37,194 nt of DNA from Flavobacteriales bacterium (GTDB lineage Bacteria > Bacteroidota > Bacteroidia > Flavobacteriales_H > JAHEZO01): positions 1 through 37,194 of the forward strand of contig JAHEZO010000008.1 in NCBI GenBank assembly GCA_023250995.1, written 5' to 3'. Made by a program: the position numbers and the translations under genes. Shown piece after piece: positions 19,014 to 27,661 of this stretch. Under the pieces are notes generated by a model, which saw only the letters and a list, made by a program, of their open reading frames with translations, ran no database searches and had not been told where the DNA came from. Within the stretch, counting starts at the first letter, position 1, and every line of letters starts with the position of its first letter.

Positions 19014-20123
19014 TTGCAAATTCAGGATTTGTATATTCGCAAAAAACCACGAATGAAAATTTTCAGGATCTTATTATTTCCGTTTTCAATTATTTATGGA
19101 CTGGGGGTCTTTTTCAGGAATTTGGCTTATGATTTTAAAATAGTAAAAACTGAATCATTTAAAAACGGGATTATTTCAGTGGGAAATTTATCCTCCGGAG
19201 GTACGGGAAAAAGCCCCCTCATTGAATATTTAATACGATTATTGATTAGTGAAAAAAAAATTGCAACACTCAGTAGGGGATATGGAAGGAAAACCAAAGG
19301 TTATGTGGAAGTAAAAACAATTTCAAAGCCTATTGAGGTTGGTGATGAGCCCCTGCAATTTAAAATTAAGTTCCCCGAAATAGAAGTTGCAGTAGATACC
19401 GACAGGGTAAATGGGGTGAAAAAATTACTTCAGTTAACCACCCCGCCTGACATTATTTTACTTGACGATGCTTTCCAGCACCGAAAAATAAATCCGGGGA
19501 TATCCATTCTCCTAACCGATTATAATGCAATTTATACAGGAGATTTATTATTGCCGGCCGGAAATCTCCGCGAAATGAAAAGCGGTGCAAAACGAGCAGA
19601 TATTATTGTTGTGACAAAAGTTCCGCAGCCTTTCTCACCAATGGAAAAGAGGGTGATGGTGGAACGAGTTAGCCCATTAAAACATCAGAGCATATTTTTT
19701 TCCTTCATTAATTACGGCAACTTTACCCCATTGTACTCAAAAGAAAATATCGCAATGAAAAGCAAAGAATATTATTTGGAAAATAAATTTGTGATTTTGC
19801 TTTTTACAGGAATTGCCAGTTCGGTAAATTTGGTGGATTATTTAAAAGCCGGTGGAGCTCTAGTCAAACACATCCGGTTCAGAGATCATCATAAATATTC
19901 TTCTTCAGATATTAGGAGGATAAAACAATTATTTAATAATATTGCTACGGAAAAAAAACTTATACTTACCACTGAGAAGGATGCTGTAAAATTAAAAAAC
20001 AAAGATTTTGAGAATTCTTTAAAAGATTTTCCAATTTTTTATATACCCATTTTTGCCGATTTCCTAAATGAAGATAAAAGAGATTTTAATGAAAAAATAT
20101 TAGATTATGCTAAAAAACATTAA
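19014..20123 (+). CDS. lpxK: Tetraacyldisaccharide 4'-kinase
   Basis: ISVGNLSSGGTGKSPLIEYLIRLL (Walker A), TLSRGYGRKTKGYVEV, VGDEPLQFKIKFP, ILLDDAFQHRKI; likely start ATG at 19053 rather than TTG 19014. Confidence 0.95.
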   Translation: MQIQDLYIRKKPRMKIFRILLFPFSIIYGLGVFFRNLAYDFKIVKTESFKNGIISVGNLSSGGTGKSPLIEYLIRLLISEKKIATLSRGYGRKTKGYVEVKTISKPIEVGDEPLQFKIKFPEIEVAVDTDRVNGVKKLLQLTTPPDIILLDDAFQHRKINPGISILLTDYNAIYTGDLLLPAGNLREMKSGAKRADIIVVTKVPQPFSPMEKRVMVERVSPLKHQSIFFSFINYGNFTPLYSKENIAMKSKEYYLENKFVILLFTGIASSVNLVDYLKAGGALVKHIRFRDHHKYSSSDIRRIKQLFNNIATEKKLILTTEKDAVKLKNKDFENSLKDFPIFYIPIFADFLNEDKRDFNEKILDYAKKH

Positions 20124-20919
20124 ATCAACTGCGAATTTTATTTTAAATAAAGTAAAATTGAAGCCCGACTTCGGAATTATTTTGGGAACCGGTCTGGGAG
20201 GGTTGGTGAAGGAAATAAAATCTACCCACGTTTTACCTTATGAGTCAATCCCCGATTTTCCGGTTTCAACGGTTGAAGGACATTCGGGGAAATTAATTTT
20301 TGGCAAACTGGGAGGCAGAAATGTTGTTGCAATGCAGGGAAGATTTCATTATTATGAAGGATATAATATGAACCAGGTGGTTTTTCCGGTAAGGGTTATG
20401 AAATACCTTGGAATAAAAAAATTATTTGTTTCGAATGCAAGTGGTGGAGTAAATCCCGGTTTTGAAATTGGAGATTTAATGATTCTGAATGATCACATTA
20501 ATCTTTTCCCCACCAACCCGTTAATTGGAAAAAATGAACCTGAATTAGGAGTGAGGTTCCCGGATATGAGCGAGGCCTATGACCGAAAGGCAATTATTTT
20601 GGCAAAAAGTATTGCAAAAAAGAATAAAATTAAAATCCGCCAGGGGGTTTATGTTGGATTAAGCGGCCCCTGCCTTGAAACCCCGGCTGAGTATAAATAT
20701 GCGAGGATTATTGGGGGAGATGCGGTGGGAATGTCAACCGTACCTGAGATAATTGCTGCAAGGCAAATGGGAATTCCATGCTTTGCAATATCAATTATTA
20801 CGGACCTCGGAGTTCCAGGAAAAATTGTTAAGGTTACCCATCAGGATGTTCAGAAAGTTGCAGAATCATCAGAGCCCAAAATGACTCTGATAATAAAAGA
20901 GCTTATTAAGCAAAGTTGA
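20107..20919 (+). CDS. punA: Purine nucleoside phosphorylase (PNP family, trimeric type)
   Basis: GIILGTGLGGLV, TVEGHSGKLIFG, AMQGRFHYYEGY, VSNASGGVNPGFEIGDLMILNDHINL, GPCLETPAEYKYARIIGGDAVGMSTVPEIIAARQMG. Confidence 0.96.
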   Translation: MLKNIKSTANFILNKVKLKPDFGIILGTGLGGLVKEIKSTHVLPYESIPDFPVSTVEGHSGKLIFGKLGGRNVVAMQGRFHYYEGYNMNQVVFPVRVMKYLGIKKLFVSNASGGVNPGFEIGDLMILNDHINLFPTNPLIGKNEPELGVRFPDMSEAYDRKAIILAKSIAKKNKIKIRQGVYVGLSGPCLETPAEYKYARIIGGDAVGMSTVPEIIAARQMGIPCFAISIITDLGVPGKIVKVTHQDVQKVAESSEPKMTLIIKELIKQS

Positions 20920-20932
20920 CTAATCAAAATTT

Positions 20933-22414
20933 ATGAAAAATTCCATCCAGGGTCACAAAAAGGCTCTAATAATGACCCTAATATTATTTTCCTTTTTAAT
21001 GATTATTGGAAATTTTAACAAGGCAAAAGCCCAAAATTTTCCTGCCCAAAATGTTTCCCTCCTTGGGCGTTGGTTCGATTCAACAGTGGTTTCAGAGCCC
21101 CAGCATGGAATAAAATATAACGGAGTTTTTGGCTGGACAAATCCCGGAGATGGAAGGGAATATGCTATTATCGGGTCCACTGCCGGAACATATTTTATTG
21201 AAGTCACCAACCCATCACTTCCTGTTGTTCGTGATTTTGTTGGAGGAAGAAGGGATTCCTGCGTTTGGAGGGAAATACATACATACCAAAATTTTTGTTA
21301 TATGGTGAGTGATGATGGTTTGCCCAACAGTTTTCAGATTGTTGATTTATCTCCTTTGCCCGATTCGGTTCATGTTGTTCACGACAGCACAAACATTATG
21401 AGCCGGTGCCATACAATTTTTGTGGATGGCGATAAGCTTTATGCCGGAATACCCAAGGGCCCTTTCGGACAATCATCCATGGCAGTTTTTAGTTTGAAAA
21501 ATAATCCGGCCAGTCCGTTTTTATTGAGGCGGCTGGAAGAAGATTACACGGGGATTGATGCCACGCATGACATGTTTGTACGTCACGATACTATTTACGC
21601 ATCAATGAGCAATTCGGGGTATTTTGTTTACCGGTTCGACACTTTATTGAATAAATTTTTATTGCTCGGATCCCTTACTTCATATCCTTTTAAAGGATAT
21701 AACCACAGCTCTTCAGTTACCGAAAGCGGAATATCAATTATGTGTGATGAGGTTCCTTCAGGGTTGCAGGTAAAAGCGGTTGACGTGAACGATTTATCAG
21801 ATATTACTGTTACCGATACATTCAAATCAAACACAGGGGCCACTCCGCACAATCCATATGTAGTTGGAAACAACAGAGTAGTTATTGCATATTACCAGGA
21901 TGGTGTTCAGATTTTTGATATTTCGGACCCAAGCAATATAACAAGAAGCGGATATTTTGATACCAGGCCCGAAATTGGGGATAATAACGGATATCCCGGG
22001 GATCCTTATCAAGGTTGCTGGGGCGCATTTACCGGATTGCCGAGCGGAAATTTGCTGGCAAGTGATATGCAAAACGGACTTTTTATCCTGAATATTAACG
22101 CAGCTCTTGGCATGGACGAAAATATTCAAACAAAATCTTTTTCATTTATTTATCCAAATCCTAATACAGGAAAATTTTCCATTCTGTGGAAAAAGGAGAG
22201 AGAAATATCAAGCCTAAAAATTATTTCGGTTCTTGGTTCGATAGTGTTTTCTAAATCTATGATAGAAAATAATTGTGATTTGAGTGGAGATTCCATTTCC
22301 GGAAATTTCCAATACTCCGTTGATGTTTCTGATTTTCCGGAAGGAATTTACTTTGTACTATTAAGCGGGATGAATTTTACTGAAGTAAAAAAGTTGGTAA
22401 AAACCAATGGTTGA
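20933..22414 (+). CDS. Choice-of-anchor B family secreted protein with LVIVD-like repeats and T9SS C-terminal sorting domain
   Basis: Signal region, YAIIGSTAGTYFIEVTNPSLPVVRDFVGGRRDSCVWREIHTYQNFCYMVSD, YYQDGVQIFDISDPSNITRSGYFDT; C-terminus FSFIYPNPNTGKFSILW...VDVSDFPEGIYFVLLSGMNFTEVKKLVKTNG. Confidence 0.88.
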   Translation: MKNSIQGHKKALIMTLILFSFLMIIGNFNKAKAQNFPAQNVSLLGRWFDSTVVSEPQHGIKYNGVFGWTNPGDGREYAIIGSTAGTYFIEVTNPSLPVVRDFVGGRRDSCVWREIHTYQNFCYMVSDDGLPNSFQIVDLSPLPDSVHVVHDSTNIMSRCHTIFVDGDKLYAGIPKGPFGQSSMAVFSLKNNPASPFLLRRLEEDYTGIDATHDMFVRHDTIYASMSNSGYFVYRFDTLLNKFLLLGSLTSYPFKGYNHSSSVTESGISIMCDEVPSGLQVKAVDVNDLSDITVTDTFKSNTGATPHNPYVVGNNRVVIAYYQDGVQIFDISDPSNITRSGYFDTRPEIGDNNGYPGDPYQGCWGAFTGLPSGNLLASDMQNGLFILNINAALGMDENIQTKSFSFIYPNPNTGKFSILWKKEREISSLKIISVLGSIVFSKSMIENNCDLSGDSISGNFQYSVDVSDFPEGIYFVLLSGMNFTEVKKLVKTNG

Positions 22415-22417
22415 ATC

Positions 22418-22906
22418 TTACCCGGGCATTTTTTCCATGGCTATCATTTTTAAAGCAGTAACGGCCGCTTCCACCCCTTTATTTCCGTGTTTACCACCTG
22501 CCCGTGCTTTTGCCTGATTGAGGTTTTCAGGAGTAAGCACTCCGAAAATCACCGGAATTTCATATTTAAGGTTAAGTTTCATTATTCCCCAGGCAACGGC
22601 CTGACAAATAAAATCAAAATGCCGGGTTTCGCCCTGAATAACGCATCCCAGGCATATTACAGCATCCAAACCTTGCTGGCAAAATATCTGAGCACCTCTT
22701 GGCAATTCAAAACTCCCGGGAACTCTTTTTATCAGGATGTTTTTTTCGGGAACCCCGTTTTCAATCAAAGTTTTTATTGTACCTGCCAGCAGGGATGAGG
22801 TAATTTCATCATTCCACTCAGACACAACAATTCCTAAACGAAGTTTTTTACTCCCTGTAAAATTAAGCTTATTATTAGAGGAAAGATTTTTGAGAATGGA
22901 GGACAT
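22418..22906 (-). CDS. ribH: 6,7-dimethyl-8-ribityllumazine synthase
   Basis: LGIVVSEWNDEITSSLLAGTIKTLIENG, VPGSFELPRGAQIF, AVICLGCVIQGETRHFDFICQAVAWGIM, IPVIFGVLTPENLNQAKARAGGKHGNKGVEAA. Confidence 0.96.
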   Translation of the reverse strand: MSSILKNLSSNNKLNFTGSKKLRLGIVVSEWNDEITSSLLAGTIKTLIENGVPEKNILIKRVPGSFELPRGAQIFCQQGLDAVICLGCVIQGETRHFDFICQAVAWGIMKLNLKYEIPVIFGVLTPENLNQAKARAGGKHGNKGVEAAVTALKMIAMEKMPG

Positions 22907-22927
22907 TTTAAGGGTTAAAATGGGGTC

Positions 22928-23617
22928 CTATTTCACATAAGATTCTGCACGGGCAAGGTACTTATCAACATTTTTGCCTTCCATTGTTTCCGGGTAATCT
23001 TTTTTTATTTTTTGATACACTTTTTTTGCACCGGAGAAATCATTTTGTAATTCAAAAGCCAGGCCTGCTTTCATAAGATAAACCGGGGCAGTAAACTGAT
23101 TGTCCTCCATTTCGGCTGCAGAAACATAATGAGAAACGGCTTCATCCGTTTTTCCTAATTCCATATAGGCATCTCCAATGGCACCGGCCGCAATTGGTGC
23201 AAGCATCTCATCATCCGAATCAAAATCTTCAAGATATTCAATGGCATTTTCGAATTCGCCTTTCCTGAGATAACATATCCCCGAATAATACTGAGCAAGG
23301 TTTGCAGTTTTGGAAAGACCATAATCACTTATTATCTGAAGAAATCCGAAATAATTGCCATCACCGTTCAAGGCCAGGTCAAAAGAATCTTTTTCAAAAT
23401 ATTGTTCTGCCTTCCACATTTGTTTCTGTGCCTCTTCATCCATGGGCTGAATATAAAGGTATTTGTAGGCAAAATATCCTCCGAAAAGAACAGTTAAAAT
23501 GATTGCAACCAAAGCCAGCCTGTTTTTATTATCTTCAATAAACTGTTCAGTTTTTGAATAAGCCACTTCAACATCAATTATTGGCTCATTGGTTTTTTCG
23601 GATTCCTGTAAACTCAT
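22928..23617 (-). CDS. Membrane-anchored TPR protein (YfgM-like architecture)
   Basis: Single N-terminal TM (LALVAIILTVLFGGYFAYKYL) followed by TPR-like units. Confidence 0.8.
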   Translation of the reverse strand: MSLQESEKTNEPIIDVEVAYSKTEQFIEDNKNRLALVAIILTVLFGGYFAYKYLYIQPMDEEAQKQMWKAEQYFEKDSFDLALNGDGNYFGFLQIISDYGLSKTANLAQYYSGICYLRKGEFENAIEYLEDFDSDDEMLAPIAAGAIGDAYMELGKTDEAVSHYVSAAEMEDNQFTAPVYLMKAGLAFELQNDFSGAKKVYQKIKKDYPETMEGKNVDKYLARAESYVK

Positions 23618-23649
23618 AAATTATTAATTGGTTTTTTATAAATGCGTGG

Positions 23650-23657
23650 CAAAAGTA
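23650..23657 (-). promoter_or_regulatory. Candidate -7 box (minus-strand TACTTTTG) for the TPR-ribH unit
   Basis: CAAAAGTA on the plus strand, 33 nt upstream of start 23617; no well-spaced -33 partner. Confidence 0.35.
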
Positions 23658-23684
23658 AAAAAAATGTAAAGCAAAAAATGAGGA

Positions 23685-24485
23685 TTATTTTTTCCGGTTT
23701 TTTATTTCTGAAAGAACTTTTTTGGTGTAAAGGGGGAAATCTCCCTGCATCATCCAGGCATAATAGGAGGGTTCTTTTTGCAAAACAACTTCTACCGGAA
23801 TTCCTTTATGTTTCCCAAAATTGAAAACTTCTTTACCGTTTTTATCAAAAATAATTCTTCCTGCAAAATCTGCATTATTACTCCTGGAAGAAAATTCATG
23901 TAAAAAGCCAACATCATTTTTAAGATTTTCATATTTTTCAATCTGAGCTAGCAAAATTTCATAAGTTGCTTTAATATCAGCTTCGGCACTATGGGCATTT
24001 TCCAGATTTTTAAAACAATAAAATTTATAGGCAGCAGAAAGGGTTCTTTCCTCCATTTTGTGAAAAATATTCTGAACATCAATCAGATTTCTTCCTTTAA
24101 TTTCAAACTCAATATCTGCCCTTAGGAATTCTTCCACCAAAAGGGGAATATCAAATTTATTTGAATTATAACCTGCCAGGTCACAATTTTCCAGAAATGT
24201 TTTTAATTCATTAGCCACCTCTTTAAAGGTGGGTTTCCCTGCCACATCCTTATCGAAAATTCCATGAATATCTGATGAGGCCGGGGGAATAGGAATGGTT
24301 GGATTAATAAGGGAAGTTTTAATTTCTTCACCCATCTTTCCGGATGTAAACAAATCAGTTTTTGGTGCAGAATCTTCAGGAAATAATTTAAGAAAGGAAA
24401 ATTCTACAATCCGATCGGTTCCAATATTTACACCGGTGGTTTCAAGATCGAAAAAAACCAGAGGTCTGTTTAAAATAAGTTTCAT
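23685..24485 (-). CDS. 3'-5' exonuclease (DnaQ/DEDD) with a C-terminal DUF3820-like region
   Basis: LVFFDLETTGVNIGTDRIVEFSFLKL (ExoI), LAGYNSNKFDIPLLVEEFLRA (ExoII), NAHSAEADIKATYEILL (ExoIII); C-terminal FNFGKHKGIPVEVVLQKEPSYYAWMMQGDFP. Confidence 0.9.
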   Translation of the reverse strand: MKLILNRPLVFFDLETTGVNIGTDRIVEFSFLKLFPEDSAPKTDLFTSGKMGEEIKTSLINPTIPIPPASSDIHGIFDKDVAGKPTFKEVANELKTFLENCDLAGYNSNKFDIPLLVEEFLRADIEFEIKGRNLIDVQNIFHKMEERTLSAAYKFYCFKNLENAHSAEADIKATYEILLAQIEKYENLKNDVGFLHEFSSRSNNADFAGRIIFDKNGKEVFNFGKHKGIPVEVVLQKEPSYYAWMMQGDFPLYTKKVLSEIKNRKK

Positions 24486-24510
24486 AGAAAATTAAATGTT
24501 TATTGATTTA

Positions 24511-26133
24511 TTATTTTGGTAATAATAGTATATCCTTTCTTATAGGCCCTTTTTTAATATCCGATTCTGAAATTGAAATATTTGTTTTTACAGGCTGATA
24601 TCGGGAAGATTCAATACTTAAAGTATATTTTCCCTGGGCAAGGATGGTGGTATAAACCCCATTGTTAGGGTTTGGCTGGTAAGTTCCTACCAAATCCATT
24701 GTTTCGTCAAAAAGCAAAACCTTAGCATCAAGGGTTAAAAAACTTTCAAATTTATCTTTTAATTTAAATTGATAGGCCAGCAAAGGCACATTGGCATTGT
24801 TGAAAAAAACCTTGTAAATATCGAGGTCACCAAATCCGCCTTTACGAAAAGCCGAAACATAGGCTGTATTTTTATTTTCGGAAAATGAAATTACCCTTTC
24901 ATCGTCAGGGGTATTTAGAGGATAACCGACATTTTGTGGAGGTATCCAAAAATTATCCTCATCATCAAATACTGAAACAAAAATATCAAACCCTCCCATG
25001 CTTGAATGCCCCTCGGAGCAAAAGTACAGGGTATGCCCGTCAGCCGAAAGAGTAGGAAAATCCTCGTTATATTTTGTGTTTATCTGAGGGCCCAGGTTTT
25101 GGGGAAGTGCCCATTCTCCATCAGGCAATTTTTTGCACATATATAAATCCAGTCCGCCCTGCCCGCCATCCATTGCACTTGAAAAAAAAAGTGAATAACC
25201 ATCGGCCGAAATAGAAGCTGCTGTTTCTAAGCTGGAAGAATTAACATTTGTGCCAAGTTTAATTGCCTTCTGAAAGGCTTTTGATTTCCTTTCGGCCATA
25301 AAAATATCGCCAAACTTATCAATCTGGTCGAGATAAATAAACATTGATTTTCCATCATCGGAAAGTCCAACCGCCTCTTCATCGTAAGATGAATTAATTA
25401 TTCCTCCGGCATTTTTGGCTTTCCCCAGGGAACCACCTGTTTTTTCAGCAATCCATATATCGGATGGAAACAAACCGTCAAATTCCTCCTCTCCGCCCAC
25501 GTTGCCTTTTCTGCGGGAGGTAAAAACGATAAAAGATTCATCCTTGGCAGCAAAGGGATAGTAATCTGCAAATTCAGAGTTAATTTCTTTCCCGAGATTT
25601 TGAAACGTAACCTCCACAGGATGTTTCATCAGTTCCCTGGCAGTGATACAGGTTTCAATCTGCCGATCGGCTTTAGATGCTTTTGCAATATCACTTTCAA
25701 GAGGTTTGTACTTTTTATACATTTTTATGGCATCGTCAAATTTGTAATTTAACTGGTATGCCCATCCGAGGTCAAAATATGTTTCGGGTTCGGCATTTGC
25801 AAATTTTACGGCTCTTTCCAAAGGTTGAATCGCCTTGCTTTTATCAATATTTGTTTGTAAAAAACAAATCCCGAGATGATGATAATTTTCTGGATCATCC
25901 GGCTCCTGTTTGATTAATTTTTCAAATTCGGGGATTGCTGCCCGGTAATTTTTGTGCTTAAAATAATCTTTTGCAACCCGGGGATCAGTAAAGGCTTGAG
26001 AAAAAGAAAAATAAGAGGTAAAAAATAGGATGAAGGAAATAAAATAGGAAAGGGCCTCAAAAATTGGCGGTTTTATCATCAACATTAAATTTGTGTAAAA
26101 ATAATTTATTTTATCCAATGAAATAAAAACCAA
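24511..26133 (-). CDS. TPR + PD40/WD40-like beta-propeller envelope protein, no OmpA domain (paralogue of 27662..30955)
   Basis: TPR near N-terminus; repeated SADGHTLYFCSEGHSSMGGFDIFVS-type PD40 units; C-terminal region resembles a carboxypeptidase-regulatory-like domain. Likely true start is an internal Met (MLMIKPP or MIKPP). Confidence 0.85.
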   Translation of the reverse strand: MVFISLDKINYFYTNLMLMIKPPIFEALSYFISFILFFTSYFSFSQAFTDPRVAKDYFKHKNYRAAIPEFEKLIKQEPDDPENYHHLGICFLQTNIDKSKAIQPLERAVKFANAEPETYFDLGWAYQLNYKFDDAIKMYKKYKPLESDIAKASKADRQIETCITARELMKHPVEVTFQNLGKEINSEFADYYPFAAKDESFIVFTSRRKGNVGGEEEFDGLFPSDIWIAEKTGGSLGKAKNAGGIINSSYDEEAVGLSDDGKSMFIYLDQIDKFGDIFMAERKSKAFQKAIKLGTNVNSSSLETAASISADGYSLFFSSAMDGGQGGLDLYMCKKLPDGEWALPQNLGPQINTKYNEDFPTLSADGHTLYFCSEGHSSMGGFDIFVSVFDDEDNFWIPPQNVGYPLNTPDDERVISFSENKNTAYVSAFRKGGFGDLDIYKVFFNNANVPLLAYQFKLKDKFESFLTLDAKVLLFDETMDLVGTYQPNPNNGVYTTILAQGKYTLSIESSRYQPVKTNISISESDIKKGPIRKDILLLPK

Positions 26134-26154
26134 CCCTAAAGAAAATTAAATTTT

Positions 26155-26162
26155 TATATTCG
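26155..26162 (+). promoter_or_regulatory. Candidate -7-like box (TATATTCG) for the E2 gene
   Basis: One mismatch from TAnnTTTG; 22 nt before ATG 26185; the same octamer lies before lpxK at 19032-19039. Confidence 0.25.
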
Positions 26163-26184
26163 CCTCCTAAATTAAATTTCAGCT

Positions 26185-27576
26185 ATGGAAGACCTCCAGG
26201 TTTTGCTGCCAAAAATGGGAGAAAGTGTTGCCGAGGCCACTATTACCAAGTGGTTAAAAGCAGTGGGTGATAAAGTGGAAGCCGAAGAATCTTTAGTTGA
26301 AATTGCTACTGATAAAGTGGACAGTGAAGTCCCATCCCCTGGCAGCGGAGTTTTAACCAAAATTCTTTATAAAGTTGGGGATGTTGTAAAAGTAGGGGAA
26401 ACCATAGCAGTATTAAATGTTGCTCCTGTTTCCGGAAAACCAATCGAAAAAACCTCCTCCACCTCTTCGGTTTCATTGAGGGAAAACCAAGATGATTTAA
26501 TAAAAACAAAAAAAGAAGATTCTCCTCTGATAATTAGCACAAATGCCTCAAACCAATTTTTAGGTGAAAAGAATTTAAAATACGGTGAAACGGATCAAAA
26601 AAAGGAAGAAAGTTATCAGTTTGACAGCAAAAGATTTTATTCCCCCCTGGTGCGAAATATTGCCAAGCAGGAGGGAATTTCATTTACCGAACTGGAAGCC
26701 CTTAGCGGAAGTGGAAAGGAAGGCAGGGTTACAAAAATGGATTTATTGAATTATCTTCCTCAGAAAAGGGAGAAAGAGATAAAATTGAAGGAGGGGGAGA
26801 AGGTTACAAATGGTATAGAAATAAAACAAGAAATTATTAAGGGTGAAATTGAAAGGCGGAATGATGATTTGTTTGAAATAATTGAAATGGACCGGATGAG
26901 AAAGCTTATTGCCGATCACATGGTGATGAGCAAACAAACTTCTCCGCATGTTACTTCTTATGTAGAGGCAGATGTCACAAACCTGGTTGTATGGCGTGAA
27001 AAGGCAAAAAAAATATTTGAAAAAAGGGATGGTGAAAAAATAACTTTTACCCCCCTTTTTGTGGAAGCGGTAGTAAAGGCCCTAAAAGATTTTCCGATGG
27101 TAAATGTTTCGGTAGAAGGATATAAAATCATTCGTAAGAAATTTATTAATATTGGAATGGCCACTGCCCTTCCTTCGGGTAATTTAATTGTTCCTGTAAT
27201 TAAAAATGCGGATCACTTAAACCTTCTTGGATTAACCAAAATGGTAAATGACCTGTCGAACAGGGCCCGGACGAATAAATTAAAACCCGATGAAATTCAA
27301 AACGGAACCTTTACCATATCCAATGTTGGTACCTTCGGCAATGTAATGGGAGCCCCAATCATAAACCAGCCCCAGGTTGCAATAATGGCTCTTGGGGCAA
27401 TAAGAAAAAAACCAGCAGTAATTGAAACTCCAATGGGTGATACCATTGGAATCAGACATCAGATGTTTCTTTCTTTATCCTATGACCACAGGGTAGTAGA
27501 TGGAGTTCTGGGAGGTAGTTTTTTAAGGAGAGTTGCCGATTACCTTGAAAAATTCGATGTAAAAAGAGAAATATAA
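26185..27576 (+). CDS. Dihydrolipoamide acyltransferase (E2 of a 2-oxoacid dehydrogenase complex, branched-chain-type likely)
   Basis: Lipoyl domain EIATDKVDSEVPSP; peripheral subunit-binding domain YSPLVRNIAKQEGISFTELEALSGSGKEGRVTKMDLLNYL; catalytic LSYDHRVVDGVLGGSFLRRV. Confidence 0.94.
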   Translation: MEDLQVLLPKMGESVAEATITKWLKAVGDKVEAEESLVEIATDKVDSEVPSPGSGVLTKILYKVGDVVKVGETIAVLNVAPVSGKPIEKTSSTSSVSLRENQDDLIKTKKEDSPLIISTNASNQFLGEKNLKYGETDQKKEESYQFDSKRFYSPLVRNIAKQEGISFTELEALSGSGKEGRVTKMDLLNYLPQKREKEIKLKEGEKVTNGIEIKQEIIKGEIERRNDDLFEIIEMDRMRKLIADHMVMSKQTSPHVTSYVEADVTNLVVWREKAKKIFEKRDGEKITFTPLFVEAVVKALKDFPMVNVSVEGYKIIRKKFINIGMATALPSGNLIVPVIKNADHLNLLGLTKMVNDLSNRARTNKLKPDEIQNGTFTISNVGTFGNVMGAPIINQPQVAIMALGAIRKKPAVIETPMGDTIGIRHQMFLSLSYDHRVVDGVLGGSFLRRVADYLEKFDVKREI

Positions 27577-27589
27577 ATTAATTTTTTCC

Positions 27590-27618
27590 TTGTCATTTAA
27601 TTGGATTTTTTAACTTTG
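27590..27618 (+). promoter_or_regulatory. Bacteroidota-type promoter for the OmpA/PD40 gene
   Basis: TTG (27590-27592), 18-nt spacer, TAACTTTG (27611-27618); start ATG at 27668. Confidence 0.6.
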
Positions 27619-27661
27619 AAAAATTTTTGTTTCGAAATCTGATAATCCGGCCCCAACTACC

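Noticed and set aside
22907-22927. FMN riboswitch upstream of ribH
   Set aside because: The gap between ribH and the upstream TPR gene is only ~21 nt, too short for an RFN element
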